Positions 50,426 to 61,000 of a stretch of 64,000 nt of DNA are shown piece by piece (positions within the stretch are counted from its first letter, which is position 1; every line of letters starts with the position of its first letter). The position numbers and the translations under genes were made by a program. This stretch comes from Chroococcopsis sp964623815 (GTDB lineage Bacteria; Cyanobacteriota; Cyanobacteriia; Cyanobacteriales; Microcystaceae), in contig CAZUVR010000005.1 of assembly GCA_964623815.1 (NCBI GenBank), positions 1-64,000 of the forward strand, read 5' to 3'. Under the pieces are notes generated by a model that was not told the origin of the DNA, did no database searches, and was given only the letters and a program-made list of their open reading frames with translations.

Positions 50426-51019
50426 CTATTGTTCCAAAGCCGATCGCCCCGTCCTTGCCAGACGGATACAGACAAAATAAGCAAAATAGAGAATATATAT
50501 CCCTAATCCAAGCAATCCGAAGAAACCTAAAACTCCAGAGCTGGTTCCCAGATGTAACCACGATTTATAAGCCCAGGGCGGCCCTAACCAAACTTGACAG
50601 AACGGTTGATTAAATGTTTCGCGGGAGAAAGCACAGGGAAGAAAGGGGAAGGTAGCGATCGCGCCCAAGATACAATAAATGGTTATAGCCCAGCGCCAGG
50701 CGGTAAAAAATAATTTTAGGGGGGTGGGGGGTAAATCTCTGATTTCGTCGTTCACGTCCACCCAAAACCACAGAGACAGGGGGATAAGAATTCGGGCGGA
50801 CAAACTGGTGAGAAAGCCGAACCGGACGGAAGCGATAAAGATATAGACTGTGATCATCAGCAAACTGGCTACCCGCCAGTAAATGACCAGTAAACGTTGC
50901 ATCGACTCGATACGAGCAACGAAAGACCAAATCAGTAAACCTAAGGGCACGAATACCGTCAGGATAACAGCAAGGCGATAATCAAGCCAAACGAGGGGAC
51001 GAAACCAAATTTGATCCAT
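50426..51019 (-). CDS. DUF3177-family membrane protein
   Basis: I prefer the ATG at 51019 (197 residues), giving MDQIWFRPLVWLDYRLAV, the usual start of this cyanobacterial family. About five hydrophobic segments occur (around 12-33, 46-64, 73-84, 104-125, 157-180). A periplasmic or lumenal loop contains CAFSRETFNQPFCQVWLGPPWAYKSWLH with two cysteines (about residues 126 and 136), which may form a disulfide. The function is unknown. Confidence 0.8.
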   Translation of the reverse strand: MDQIWFRPLVWLDYRLAVILTVFVPLGLLIWSFVARIESMQRLLVIYWRVASLLMITVYIFIASVRFGFLTSLSARILIPLSLWFWVDVNDEIRDLPPTPLKLFFTAWRWAITIYCILGAIATFPFLPCAFSRETFNQPFCQVWLGPPWAYKSWLHLGTSSGVLGFFGLLGLGIYILYFAYFVCIRLARTGRSALEQ

Positions 51020-51113
51020 TGAAACAATTATTCCCATTAAAAGCCTGAACTTATTTTACAGGCTCTCTAGCAGCCGGCCCGGAACGGATACTGCTAGAGG
51101 GGAAAAGAATTAG

Positions 51114-51338
51114 TTAATCTTCGTAAACGCGGCACTCGGCAGCATCGGGATTAGCGTCGCAGTATTCTTGAAGATAGGTTTTTTGGGGTTGATTCTCACG
51201 TTGGTGAGAGGCTTCTGCTTGTAATTCTTCCACCGCATCCCAAGCGGCGGCGCATTCAGAAGAACTTGATCCCTCTGTGCTACAAACTGTTCTAGCGTTT
51301 TCTAATTCTTCCTGAATCCGGTCTTGAATATTGCTCAT
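51114..51338 (-). CDS. CP12, regulator of GAPDH and phosphoribulokinase
   Basis: The 74-residue acidic protein has the two CP12 cysteine pairs: N-terminal C19 and C29 in VCSTEGSSSSECAAAW and C-terminal pair in YCDANPDAAECRVYED. The core AWDAVEELQAEASHQ is the family signature. When oxidised in the dark, CP12 binds GAPDH and phosphoribulokinase and shuts down the Calvin-Benson cycle. The C-terminal YED end inserts into GAPDH. The gene seems monocistronic, with glpX elsewhere in the window serving the same cycle. Confidence 0.96.
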   Translation of the reverse strand: MSNIQDRIQEELENARTVCSTEGSSSSECAAAWDAVEELQAEASHQRENQPQKTYLQEYCDANPDAAECRVYED

Positions 51339-51653
51339 AATTGCTCTTAATTTCGTACAGATATATTTTAAAGTTACTGCAATCGCAAAAATTGTGATTG
51401 GTGTGACGGCGAGAAAGTTAGATCGAACGAGTAAGGTATAAGATTAACCCTCACTCTTTAATCTATATCGATTTTAGCGTAGGCTCAATTTTTTGGAAGC
51501 GAACTCCGACCATCGAGCCTTGGGCTAATTAACCTGAATTTAACGATACAATCAAAGGACGTTATTTTGAGATAAAGTTGCTAATAATAATGTATTACCG
51601 GAATAAATAACTCAAGAGTTGAACCTTTGACAGCAAGAGAGGACACTAAGCCG
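51339..51653. other. Noncoding region between divergent CP12 and FIST genes
   Basis: About 315 bp that must contain the CP12 and FIST promoters. I cannot place either with confidence, and see no RNA family or repeat. Confidence 0.4.
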
Positions 51654-52910
51654 ATGATAGACCAAATGCAGTGGATTAACGCCGTATCAACTCGCCCCTC
51701 TTTAGAAGCTGCGGTGACGGAAGTAGTGGAGGCGGTGAGGAAAAATTTAACCAAAGAGGCGGATTTAGGAGTTGTGTTTATTTCTTCCGCCTATGCGAGT
51801 GATTATGCCCGGTTAGTGCCTCTATTGCTAGATAAGTTACCTCTACCGGTGTTAATCGGCTGTAGCGGCGGTGGTATTATCGGCATGGAATCCCCTTATC
51901 ATGCAGTGGAAATAGAGGGTAATCCCGCTCTGAGTTTAACGGTGGCTCATTTACCGGGGGTGAAAGTAGAGCCTTTTTATCTTGAGTCGCAGCAGTTTCC
52001 AGATTTAGATAGCTCCCCTACGGCTTGGATCGATTTAATCGGTGTTTCTCCGGCGGATAACCCCGATTTTATCTTGCTAGCCGATCCTTTTTCGTCTCGT
52101 ATCAATGATTTGCTCGAGGGGTTGGATTTTGCCTATCCAGGGGCGAAAAAAATCGGCGGGCTTGCTAGTGGGAGCATGGTGGAAGCTCAATCGGGTTTGT
52201 TCTATCACTGCGCCGGAGAAAATTGTCACCGCTATCTGCAACGTCAGGGAACGGTGGGGGTGGCTCTATCGGGTAATATAATTGTTGAAACGATCGTCGC
52301 TCAGGGTTGTCGCCCGATCGGTTCTCCTTACATCATCACCGAAGGGGAAAGGAATATTATCCTCGGTCTACAAGAACCCCGTAAGGGAACGATCAAGCCG
52401 CCTCTAGATCTGTTAAGGGATCTGATCGAGACTCTAGATGACAGCGATCGAGAATTAGCTCAACATTCCCTATTTATCGGCCTCGCCCGCGATGAATTTA
52501 AACAGGAGTTACAACAGGGTGATTTTCTCATTCGCAATATTCTCGGAGTCGATCCACGTCACGGAGCGATCGCTTTAGGTGATAGAATCCGTCCCGGGCA
52601 AAGAATTCAATTTCACCTGCGCGATGCTGCTACTTCCGCTCTAGATTTACGATTGCTCTTAGAGTCCTATCAGAGACAACCAGAAAAAGTTGGCCATGTC
52701 AGGGGGGCTTTGATGTTTTCTTGTTTGGGCAGAGGCGAGACTCTCTATGAAAAACCCAATTTCGATACGAGTGTATTACATGATTATCTAGACGCGATAC
52801 CTGTGGGCGGATTCTTCTGTAACGGAGAAATCGGCCCGGTGGGAGGGAGAACATTTTTACACGGCTACACTTCGGCTTTCGCCATTTTTAAACCCGGTAA
52901 CGGGGCTTGA
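51654..52910 (+). CDS. FIST-domain sensory protein
   Basis: I choose the ATG at 51654 (418 residues); a TTG nine codons upstream is also in frame. A purine-rich GAGAGGA precedes the ATG at somewhat long spacing. FIST_N covers about residues 20-220 (LGVVFISSAYASDYARLVPLL, VLIGCSGGGIIGMES, KKIGGLASGS) and FIST_C about 220-400 (AQGCRPIGSPYIITEGERN, RDEFKQELQQGDFLIRNILGVD, MFSCLGRGETLY, GFFCNGEIGPVG, FLHGYTSAFAIF). FIST domains are thought to bind small ligands such as amino acids in signalling. No output domain is fused here. The 3' end overlaps the convergent DUF1350 gene by 23 bp. Confidence 0.9.
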   Translation: MIDQMQWINAVSTRPSLEAAVTEVVEAVRKNLTKEADLGVVFISSAYASDYARLVPLLLDKLPLPVLIGCSGGGIIGMESPYHAVEIEGNPALSLTVAHLPGVKVEPFYLESQQFPDLDSSPTAWIDLIGVSPADNPDFILLADPFSSRINDLLEGLDFAYPGAKKIGGLASGSMVEAQSGLFYHCAGENCHRYLQRQGTVGVALSGNIIVETIVAQGCRPIGSPYIITEGERNIILGLQEPRKGTIKPPLDLLRDLIETLDDSDRELAQHSLFIGLARDEFKQELQQGDFLIRNILGVDPRHGAIALGDRIRPGQRIQFHLRDAATSALDLRLLLESYQRQPEKVGHVRGALMFSCLGRGETLYEKPNFDTSVLHDYLDAIPVGGFFCNGEIGPVGGRTFLHGYTSAFAIFKPGNGA

Positions 52911-53676
52911 TGGTGGTGGGGTTGAGCCAATAGAGCAACTCTTCCCGAAGGCGGTAAATATCAGCCGACAGGCCCTGTTTCACCCATTGACCGATCGCGT
53001 CGAAAGGGGTGAAAATATCCCCTGTCTGCCATTGTATTTCCTGTCCCAGGGGCGTGAGATGATTTCCAGGTAGGATACGCACCGTGACCAAATCGGGAAA
53101 TTTGCGCCCTAGAAGAGGATTGAGACTGGTACTTTGATCGATGTCGTCATTACGGAAGCGAATCAGTAAGTTTCTCCTGATACCGTAACTGTCGCAGATT
53201 AACTCGTTGGTTTCCTCCGGCGAGGGGCTGAATTCTAGATTAAAGGTGGTGTCTATCTGTAAGGGTTCGATAAAGGGTATGGCGCGGCGTACCGGGTAAT
53301 TATTGAAGGAGATTAACATATTGCCCGCCCTTTCCACGTTGTATAAGCTGCCTATGAGTAGGTGCAATTTACACCCCATACTATGACCTAATCCGTAAAT
53401 CGGAAGATAACCGGTAGTGATGATATTTCTGTTGTACAAGCGATCGAGAATATTTTCAAACCGATTGAGAACACTTCGGGCGATTGCGGTATGATCGAGA
53501 GTGTTAACGAAAGGTGTAGCTATAATGGCGTAACCTTCTTTGCCGAGAGTTTCCAATAACCAACGATAAGTAATATTGGGGGCGGCGGCGACGAAGGCAC
53601 CACCAAGAAAATGAATAATCCCTATCGGGCGTTTCGGGATGAGTACCCAACTTCCTGAAATCTCTTGCCAATCCAT
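52888..53676 (-). CDS. DUF1350-family protein, alpha/beta-hydrolase-like
   Basis: The 262-residue protein begins with SWVLIPKRPIGIIHFLGGAFVAAAPNITYRWLLE, the DUF1350 start, where IIHFLGGAF would be the oxyanion strand and loop. GLGHSMGCKLHLLIGSLY near residue 110 is a serine nucleophile elbow. LPGNHLTPLGQ near residue 206 could supply the catalytic His. DUF1350 proteins are shared by cyanobacteria and chloroplasts, and their role is unknown. The start is 21 bp from that of a tiny membrane peptide on the other strand. Confidence 0.88.
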   Translation of the reverse strand: MDWQEISGSWVLIPKRPIGIIHFLGGAFVAAAPNITYRWLLETLGKEGYAIIATPFVNTLDHTAIARSVLNRFENILDRLYNRNIITTGYLPIYGLGHSMGCKLHLLIGSLYNVERAGNMLISFNNYPVRRAIPFIEPLQIDTTFNLEFSPSPEETNELICDSYGIRRNLLIRFRNDDIDQSTSLNPLLGRKFPDLVTVRILPGNHLTPLGQEIQWQTGDIFTPFDAIGQWVKQGLSADIYRLREELLYWLNPTTIKPRYRV

Positions 53677-53697
53677 ACCTTGTTTTATAACGCTCAG

Positions 53698-53814
53698 ATG
53701 ACCTGGATCAATTCTAACGATTTTTATGCTTTTGCCTGGCCGATAGCTAGTTTATTATGCTTGGGCGTGCTAGCCTGGGCGATTTGGGTGGGAATTAAAA
53801 TCGACGATCGTTAA
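53698..53814 (+). CDS. 38-residue single-helix membrane peptide
   Basis: This short gene encodes MTWINSNDFYAFAWPIAS followed by a hydrophobic helix (about residues 13-33, LLCLGVLAWAIWVGI) and a polar KIDDR end. Its size, one helix and charged end are like the small subunits of photosystems, cytochrome b6f or NDH-1 in cyanobacteria. I do not recognise it as a known Psb, Psa, Pet or Ndh protein. It lies 48 bp before the MacB-like gene on the same strand and divergent from DUF1350. Confidence 0.55.
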   Translation: MTWINSNDFYAFAWPIASLLCLGVLAWAIWVGIKIDDR

Positions 53815-53862
53815 TCTTCCCTTAGCGCTAAAGTAGAGGTGATTTAACCGGATTTTTTGAGG

Positions 53863-55077
53863 ATGGAGATAACAGAAAACTTAAAAATGGCTTTCGCTGC
53901 CTTAACAGCAAATAAACTGCGTAGCGGTTTAACCATGTTGGGAATCGCCATAGGTAACGCTTCCGTTATCGCTATGGTGGGTATCGGCGAAGGGGCACAG
54001 AAGTTGGCCGCCCGACAATTTGAAGCACTAGGCCCTAACGTGTTATTCGTCAATCTCACTTCCCGCAACATTAGAAGGGCTATACCCAATGCTCGCCCCT
54101 TAACTTATGAAGATGCTCAAGCGATTGCGGCGCAGGTGCCCACGGTAGCTGCCGTATCTCCCGAAATGTCCAACCCTCAGTTAATCACCGTACAGAACAA
54201 ATCCAGTACGAGTAATATAGTCGGCGCAACCCCCAGTTATCTGCCCGTCAATAATCGTCAGATTCTGCAAGGAAGATTTATCAGCGATAGCGATGTGAGA
54301 AGAAACGCCCGTGTAGTCGTATTAGGCTCACAATTAGCCCGTAGTTTGTTCCCCTATCAGTCGGCGATCGGACAGACAATAAGAATTAGAAATATTAGCT
54401 TTGAAGTTATCGGCGTGATGAAGCCGAAAGGCACTTTATTTGAAGCAAATCAAGATGAAAGAGCTATCATTCCCTTAACGACTATGTCGGCTCAAATTCT
54501 CGGTAGCAGCTCTATTTTCGGTGTGCGTTTAAGTCACATTGCCGTCTTAGCTAAGAGTAGAGAAAAGATTAAAGCGGCTCAGTTTCAAATCGAAAATTTA
54601 ATTCGCCTGCGTCACGGAATTAGCTTGAAAGATTACGTCAGAGTTTTCCCGCAACAGGCTATTTTAGAGACGGCAAAGGAGACTAACGAGGGGCTGACGA
54701 GAATGCTGGCTTCTATCGCTAGTATTTCTCTTTTCGTCGGCGGTATCGGGGTGATGAATATCATGCTCGTATCGGTGACGGAGCGCACTCAAGAAATCGG
54801 TTTGAGGAAAGCTTTAGGGGCTAGGGAGGGAGATATTCTCGGACAGTTTATCATCGAAGCTGTGATTCTCGCCACTACTGGGGGCGTTATCGGCGTGGTG
54901 GTGGGGATTCAAGGTATGCTTCTGGCTAGTACCTTCGGAGCGCTGACGGTAAGCGTCTCCTTTCCGGCTATCGTGATGGCTATTGGCGTTTCTAGCGCTA
55001 TCGGATTGATTTTCGGCGTTGTCCCCGCCCATCGTGCAGCTAAATTAGATCCTATTAATGCTTTGCGTCGTTTATAA
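53863..55077 (+). CDS. MacB/FtsX-type ABC transporter permease
   Basis: I choose the ATG at 53863 (404 residues, MEITENLKMAFAALTANKLRSGLTMLG), two codons after an alternative TTG. The first helix follows at about 20-42; a large extracytoplasmic MacB_PCD domain spans about 45-250; three further helices lie in the FtsX domain (about 280-400) with ERTQEIGLRKALGAREGDILGQFI, its signature. Proteins of this type act with a separate ATPase and often a membrane-fusion protein as tripartite exporters or mechanotransmitters. No ATPase gene is adjacent, so its partner is unknown. Confidence 0.9.
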   Translation: MEITENLKMAFAALTANKLRSGLTMLGIAIGNASVIAMVGIGEGAQKLAARQFEALGPNVLFVNLTSRNIRRAIPNARPLTYEDAQAIAAQVPTVAAVSPEMSNPQLITVQNKSSTSNIVGATPSYLPVNNRQILQGRFISDSDVRRNARVVVLGSQLARSLFPYQSAIGQTIRIRNISFEVIGVMKPKGTLFEANQDERAIIPLTTMSAQILGSSSIFGVRLSHIAVLAKSREKIKAAQFQIENLIRLRHGISLKDYVRVFPQQAILETAKETNEGLTRMLASIASISLFVGGIGVMNIMLVSVTERTQEIGLRKALGAREGDILGQFIIEAVILATTGGVIGVVVGIQGMLLASTFGALTVSVSFPAIVMAIGVSSAIGLIFGVVPAHRAAKLDPINALRRL

Positions 55078-55085
55078 GTTGGGAG

Positions 55086-56657
55086 TTATGGGTTGATTTT
55101 CTTGAGTTTTCCTATAGGGGGAGAGAAATCATAATCTATATTATCTAATTCGTCTAAAGCTAGTAGAAGACGTTTCGAGGGGCGAAAAAGAAATATTTGA
55201 GAGTCGGTTTTATCGAAAATATTTTTCAGTTTGTCTACATTGACGGGATTCCCCGCCAGAAATAGCTCAATATTGGGATTGAGGGCGTAACTCAAGGCCA
55301 ATAAATCACCCAAATTCGTCCAATCGGCTCCTTCGTCGCTGATGATTATCGGTGAACTCGCACTATTAACTTTATCAATTATCACTTGATTCTCGTAACT
55401 GGGAACTTTCGCCCAGATTGTGGGCGATAGGGCGTTTTGAATGTCTGATACCGTACTGGCTATCAATAAAAAAATTAGTAATAATCTGGCTAATAAATTT
55501 CTTCTCTGAAAATTTATGGTGAGGAAATAGCCGACAGCTAGATAAATTGCTGGGAAACAGGAAAGGAGATAGCGCGTCACCGATGACCTAACGGTGGTAA
55601 AAATAAAATCAGGAACGACAAGAAGTAAGAAAGGGACAGAGATAGAAGTGATGATAAATAGAAAACTTTCACGGCTACTATGTTGATAAATACCAGAAAT
55701 AGCGACGATGATAATTACTAAAAATATCCCCCGCAAAATGTAAGTTATAGGATTATTAAAGCCGAAAAAACTATCCGTAAATAAACAGGTATAGCTTAAA
55801 GTCCATAGTTTTAGTAAGTAACCCATATCTAAAAAATCGACTTTGGCCCAACTGGTAGAGTTTAAGGCTTGTTTTGAGTTATTAGCTAATATCATTAGCC
55901 AAGGTATATAAAGCAATGTAGCTATGACCGTCGATAAGGAAAATAGAAAAATATTTTTCCAGCTCTTTTCTTTTTGTATGGCTTCCCGAATGCAGATAAA
56001 AACTATGTGGGAGCCGATAACTAAAACAAAAAATAAATGGCTATATAATCCTATGATGCAAGCGAGGGTATAAAAAAACCAGTAATTTTTCTTGGGTGAT
56101 TTAACGGCTTTTAGTAATACAAAACTAGCCAGTATTGTCAAAAAAGTTAAAAGACTATATTGCCGGGCTATCTGAGCGAAGATAATTTCTACGGGCGAGA
56201 GGAGAAAGAAAAACGCAGATAACCACGCCGCTAGTTTTGAACCAAATAATTCTAGAGACAGTAAATAAATTAGAGGGACAGATATAAGGCTAATGATAAT
56301 AGGGAGTACGCGAGCGGAAACTATATTGTACCCCCAAACTTTTGACCAGTATCTAGCTATTAGAAAGTAAAAAGGAGGGTGTTGAGGGTCTTCGATCGCT
56401 AATGATTTTATCGTATCGTAATCGCTACTACCTGGCTTATCTTTCTGATATTGATGAAGTGCGGCAACGCTGATCAACTCATTTTGAAAAATGTTATCGG
56501 CTATCGCTTGAGATTCGTAGCCAGTAGTACGAATCACTGTATAGGCTTCATCGTGCCAGACAACCTTCTTCTCTAAATCGGCGAATCGGAAAAATACACC
56601 TAGAGCGATGATGGTGATAGCTAAGATCGTAAACCAAGACGAGGGCGCAGGTTTCAT
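55086..56657 (-). CDS. GT39/ArnT-like membrane glycosyltransferase
   Basis: The 523-residue protein has about eleven hydrophobic segments. After the first helix, WHDEAYTVIRTTGYES (about residues 35-50) contains the acidic DE pair typical of GT-C enzymes, and DPQHPPFYFLIARYW near residue 90 matches the PMT_2 motif with PPFYF. It probably transfers a sugar from a lipid-linked donor on the outer face of the membrane; acceptor and sugar are unknown. The gene is AT-rich relative to its neighbours and has a divergent C-terminal domain with no recognised motif. It starts 5 bp after dnaB. Confidence 0.82.
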   Translation of the reverse strand: MKPAPSSWFTILAITIIALGVFFRFADLEKKVVWHDEAYTVIRTTGYESQAIADNIFQNELISVAALHQYQKDKPGSSDYDTIKSLAIEDPQHPPFYFLIARYWSKVWGYNIVSARVLPIIISLISVPLIYLLSLELFGSKLAAWLSAFFFLLSPVEIIFAQIARQYSLLTFLTILASFVLLKAVKSPKKNYWFFYTLACIIGLYSHLFFVLVIGSHIVFICIREAIQKEKSWKNIFLFSLSTVIATLLYIPWLMILANNSKQALNSTSWAKVDFLDMGYLLKLWTLSYTCLFTDSFFGFNNPITYILRGIFLVIIIVAISGIYQHSSRESFLFIITSISVPFLLLVVPDFIFTTVRSSVTRYLLSCFPAIYLAVGYFLTINFQRRNLLARLLLIFLLIASTVSDIQNALSPTIWAKVPSYENQVIIDKVNSASSPIIISDEGADWTNLGDLLALSYALNPNIELFLAGNPVNVDKLKNIFDKTDSQIFLFRPSKRLLLALDELDNIDYDFSPPIGKLKKINP

Positions 56658-56662
56658 ATTTA

Positions 56663-57991
56663 TTAATAGCTCGGCCTACTTTGTTTGAGATTGAGAAACT
56701 TGGTGAATTCTGGCTGAAAGAGTAATTCAACAGTACCGGTGGGTCCGTTTCTGTGTTTGGTGATAATCGCTTCTGCTACCCCCCGTTTAGCGCTATCGGG
56801 ATTGTAATATTCATCCCTGTATAACATGATAATTAAATCCGCGTCTTGTTCGATCGATCCCGACTCCCGTAAATCTGACATCATAGGGCGTTTATTATTA
56901 CGGGATTCTACAGCCCGGCTCAACTGGGAAAGGGCGATGACAGGGGCGTTAATTTCCCGGGCTAATCCCTTGAGACTGCGGGTAATTTTAGAGAGTTCCT
57001 GTACCCGATTATCGCCGCCGCCCTCCATTAATTGGAGATAATCGATGAGGACTAATCCCAGAGGTTGCTTTTGTTCAGTTTGCAGTTTCCTAACCTGCGA
57101 TCGCATTTGAGAAACGGTGACGTTAGCGCTATCATCGATATACATCGGTAAAGATAACAAATTATCCATAGCCATAACAACTTTGTCCAAATCATTCTGA
57201 CTCAATCTCCCCGCTCTAATTCTATTACTCTCGATATTGGCTTCATTGGATAGTAATCTCTGGGCCAATTGCTCCTTAGACATCTCCAGACTGAAAATAG
57301 CTACTGGTAAATTCTGTTTGGCAATATTGTGAGCGATATTGAGGGCGAAACTGGTTTTGCCCATCGAGGGGCGGCCCGCGATAATGATTAAATCGGAAGG
57401 TTGAAAGCCAGCGGTTTTCGCGTCAAGGTCATAGAAACTAGTTTCGATACCGGGTAGGGTAGTGGTTTCCTGTAGCTTTTCGATTTCGCTGAAAGTATTT
57501 TGTAGGGTTTCGCCGAGGGGGATTAAACCTTCTTGGGGGCGTTTCTGAGTGAGCCGGAATATCTTTTTCTCTGCCTCATCGAAAACGATTTCTAGTTGCT
57601 GGGTGGTGTCATAGGCTAGCTCGACAATCTCGCCGCCAGCGGTGATGAGTTGACGACGGAGGTATTTATCCATCACTAACTCGGCGTAGCGATCGATATT
57701 AGCCGCCGAGATGGTACGGTCGACTATCTGCCCGATCCGACTCGGCCCGCCTATACTATCTAAAAGATGGTGATCTTGTAACCAGGTACTCACAGTCATA
57801 AAATCCGTTGGTTTACCTTGATTGTGGAGCGCCAGAGCCGCCCGGTAAATATCTTGATGGGCTTTGATGTAGAAAGCATCGGGTAACAGATAATCCACAA
57901 CCCGACTCATAGCCTTAGAATCTATTAATATACCTCCTAAAATAGATTCTTCCGCTTCAACGTTTTGGGGGGGCAAGGGGGGGTCAATCAT
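56663..57991 (-). CDS. dnaB: Replicative DNA helicase DnaB
   Basis: The 442-residue hexameric helicase has the N-terminal primase-interacting domain (PQNVEAEESILGGILID at residues 8-24), Walker A AGRPSMGKTSFALNIA near residue 208, Walker B LVLIDYLQLM near 308 and the H4 region SDLRESGSIEQDADLIIMLYRDEYY. It is continuous, without an intein, which is noteworthy because several cyanobacterial dnaB genes carry one. It unwinds DNA at the replication fork. Confidence 0.97.
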   Translation of the reverse strand: MIDPPLPPQNVEAEESILGGILIDSKAMSRVVDYLLPDAFYIKAHQDIYRAALALHNQGKPTDFMTVSTWLQDHHLLDSIGGPSRIGQIVDRTISAANIDRYAELVMDKYLRRQLITAGGEIVELAYDTTQQLEIVFDEAEKKIFRLTQKRPQEGLIPLGETLQNTFSEIEKLQETTTLPGIETSFYDLDAKTAGFQPSDLIIIAGRPSMGKTSFALNIAHNIAKQNLPVAIFSLEMSKEQLAQRLLSNEANIESNRIRAGRLSQNDLDKVVMAMDNLLSLPMYIDDSANVTVSQMRSQVRKLQTEQKQPLGLVLIDYLQLMEGGGDNRVQELSKITRSLKGLAREINAPVIALSQLSRAVESRNNKRPMMSDLRESGSIEQDADLIIMLYRDEYYNPDSAKRGVAEAIITKHRNGPTGTVELLFQPEFTKFLNLKQSRPSY

Positions 57992-58028
57992 TGATTTCGC
58001 CTTCAGGTTTATTTGTACTCATTCTAAT

Positions 58029-61000
58029 ATGGCTTTCTCTTCCCTTAAAGACTTACTGCCCCGTCAGATTGGTAAAATGCCCATAGGCACGGTTTTAGCC
58101 CTATCATTCTTGATTCAATTGATTTCAGCGGTGGGCTTAGTCTGGTATCTCTCCTATAAAGACGGGCGGAAAGCCGTCAATAAATTAGCGGGCGAGCTAC
58201 AAAATCAACTGAGTTTGCGTACTATGCAGCACCTCGACACCTATCTATCCATACCAGAGCAAATCAGTACTATTAACGGGGATGCGGTTAAGCTAGGTTT
58301 GCTCAAACCCGATAATTTACAAATCATGGGAGATTATTTCTGGAAGCAGATGCAGGTGTTTCCGGTGACTAATATTGATTTTGGCACACCGTCTGGGAAA
58401 TTTATCGGTTTAGAGAGATTGGATGAAGGGAGTTTATTAATCAGACAAACCCCCCAGGCAAAGACGAATAAGTTAGAGTTTTGGGATACTAATTTATTAG
58501 GGCAGAGGGAGCGACTCTTAAAAACCGTAGAGCAACCCTATGACCATCTTTATGCTATGTGGTACATTGATGCTATCCGAGCAGGGAAAGCAGTCTGGAG
58601 TCAGATATACGGGCGGCCGAATCGACCCAACACCTTGTTTATCTCTGCCAGCTCACCACTGTACGATCGATCGTCAAGCCTGATTGGAGTTATAGGAGTA
58701 GATTATAGTCTATCCCAACTGGGAGACTTTTTAAAAACCCTCAATATCAGTCGTACCGGCACGGTTTATATTATCGAACGCAACGGACTGTTAGTAGCCT
58801 CGGCCAGTGGGGAGCCTTTAATTAAAAAAGATAACGTCAGAGTCAATGCCCCTTTAGAGAATAATCCCCTTATCCGAGAGACGACTCGATATTTAATCAA
58901 ACGCTACGATGGCTTGAAAGGAATCCGGCAACCGCTAAATTTAGATGTGAGTGTTGATAACGAGCAAGTATTCGTTCAAGTCACGCCCTGGCAGAAGTTT
59001 AAGGGATTAGATTGGTTAATCGTTTCTGTTATTCCTGAGTCAGAATTTATGGGGCAGATAGAGGAAAATAATCGTAGGACTTTGTTATTATCTTTACTGT
59101 CCTTAAGTATAGTTATTCTTATCGCTTTTATTACTGCCAGGTGGTTAACCGAGCCGTTGAGCCGATTGAGTGAAGCCAGTAAACAAATTCAGTCCGGAGA
59201 ATTTAAACTCGTTAGAGCATCCGGCAGTAAAGAATTTAGGCAATTATCAAACTCTTTTAATCAAATGGTACATGAAATTCGAGCCAATCATCGAGAACTA
59301 GCAGAATACTCTAAATCCTTAGAAAATAAAGTGAGGGAGAGGACAGAAGAATTAAAAAGAGAAATGTCTACTCGGATCAGTACGGAGGCCCAGTATCGCA
59401 GTATATTCGATAATGCGGTAGAAGGGATATTTCAAACTTCGGTAGATGGGTTATATCTCAGCGCTAATCCCGCCCTGGCGAAGATGTACGGTTACGAATC
59501 ACCAGAGGAATTAATCGCCGCTCAACCTAACGCGAGCAATAAACTTTACGTTGACTCGAAACGTCGTCAGGAATTTCAGGCTTTATTCACCGATCAAGAT
59601 ACCGTCTCGGTTTTTGAATCACAAGTCTATCGTAAAAATGGAGAGATTATCTGGATTGCTGAACATGCGCGGGCGGTTAGAGACGAGACAGGGGAGATTA
59701 TTTATTATGAGGGTTTCGTACAAGATATTACCGAGCGTAAACAGGTAGAAGCCAACTTACAAAAAGCCAAAGAAGCAGCCGAAGCGGCTAATCAAGCTAA
59801 AAGCACTTTCATCGCCAATATGAGTCACGAGTTACGCACTCCTTTAAACGCGATTTTGGGATTTTCTCAGTTGATGCTACGTAATTCTAATTTAGCTAAA
59901 CATGACCAAGAAAATTTGAGTACGATCGTCAGGAGCGGTGAACATCTATTAAACTTGATCAATCAGGTTCTCGACCTTTCTAAAATAGAAGCGGGAAAAA
60001 TTTCCCTCAATTTAAAAAACTTTGATCTCCATCGGCTTTTAGATGATTTAGAGGATATGTTCGCCTTTAAAAGCGACGAAAAGAGTTTAAATCTGATTTT
60101 TGAGGTATCCTCTGATGTGCCCCAGTATATCCGCACCGACGAAATCAAGCTACGTCAGGTATTGATTAATCTCCTCAATAACGCGCTCAAGTTCACGGCT
60201 GAGGGGAGCGTATCTTTAAAAGTTTCCCTAAACGAAGCCGAGGAGTTGTATTTTGAAGTTCAAGATACAGGTATCGGTATTCATCCCAAAGAAATAGAAA
60301 ATTTATTCTCTGCTTTCTTGCAAACCGAGAGCGGAAAAAATTCTCAAGAAGGAACCGGCTTAGGATTGGCTATCAGTAAAAAATTTGTCCAACTTATGGG
60401 AGGAGATATAAAAGTTCAGAGCAAATTAGGCAAGGGAAGTATATTTAGTTTTAATCTATCTATTGAAACGGTAGATGCTGATGATTTAGAAAACAAACAA
60501 CATCAGCAACAGGTGATCGGCTTAGTTCCAGGACAAAAGGTTTATAAGATTCTGGTGGTAGATGATAAGGCTATTAATCGTCAACTCATGAGGCAACTAT
60601 TAGAGCCTTTAGGCTTTAGTATTCAGGAGGCGGTCAACGGATTAGAAGCGGTGAATATCTGGCGGCAATGGCATCCAGATTTAATCTGGATGGATATGAG
60701 AATGCCAGTTTTAAATGGTTACGAGGCTACAGAACAAATCAAAAGTACCGTAAAAGGACAGGCTACCGTGATCATCGCCCTTACCGCTAGCGTTTTTGAA
60801 GAGGAAAAAAGCTTGGTACTGTCGAGAGGCTGTGATGATTTCTTGCGTAAGCCATTCCGTTCAGAAGAAATATTTCAAACTATGGAAAAATATCTAGGGG
60901 TTAAATATGTTTATGCAGAAGATAATAATCAATTTACAAATGATAGTAAAATTTCTCAAGATATGAAGGATGAATTAAAAATTTTGCCGAGAGAATTACT

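Noticed and set aside
56663..57991. Intein in dnaB
   Set aside because: The coding sequence is continuous through the Walker A and Walker B regions at normal length.
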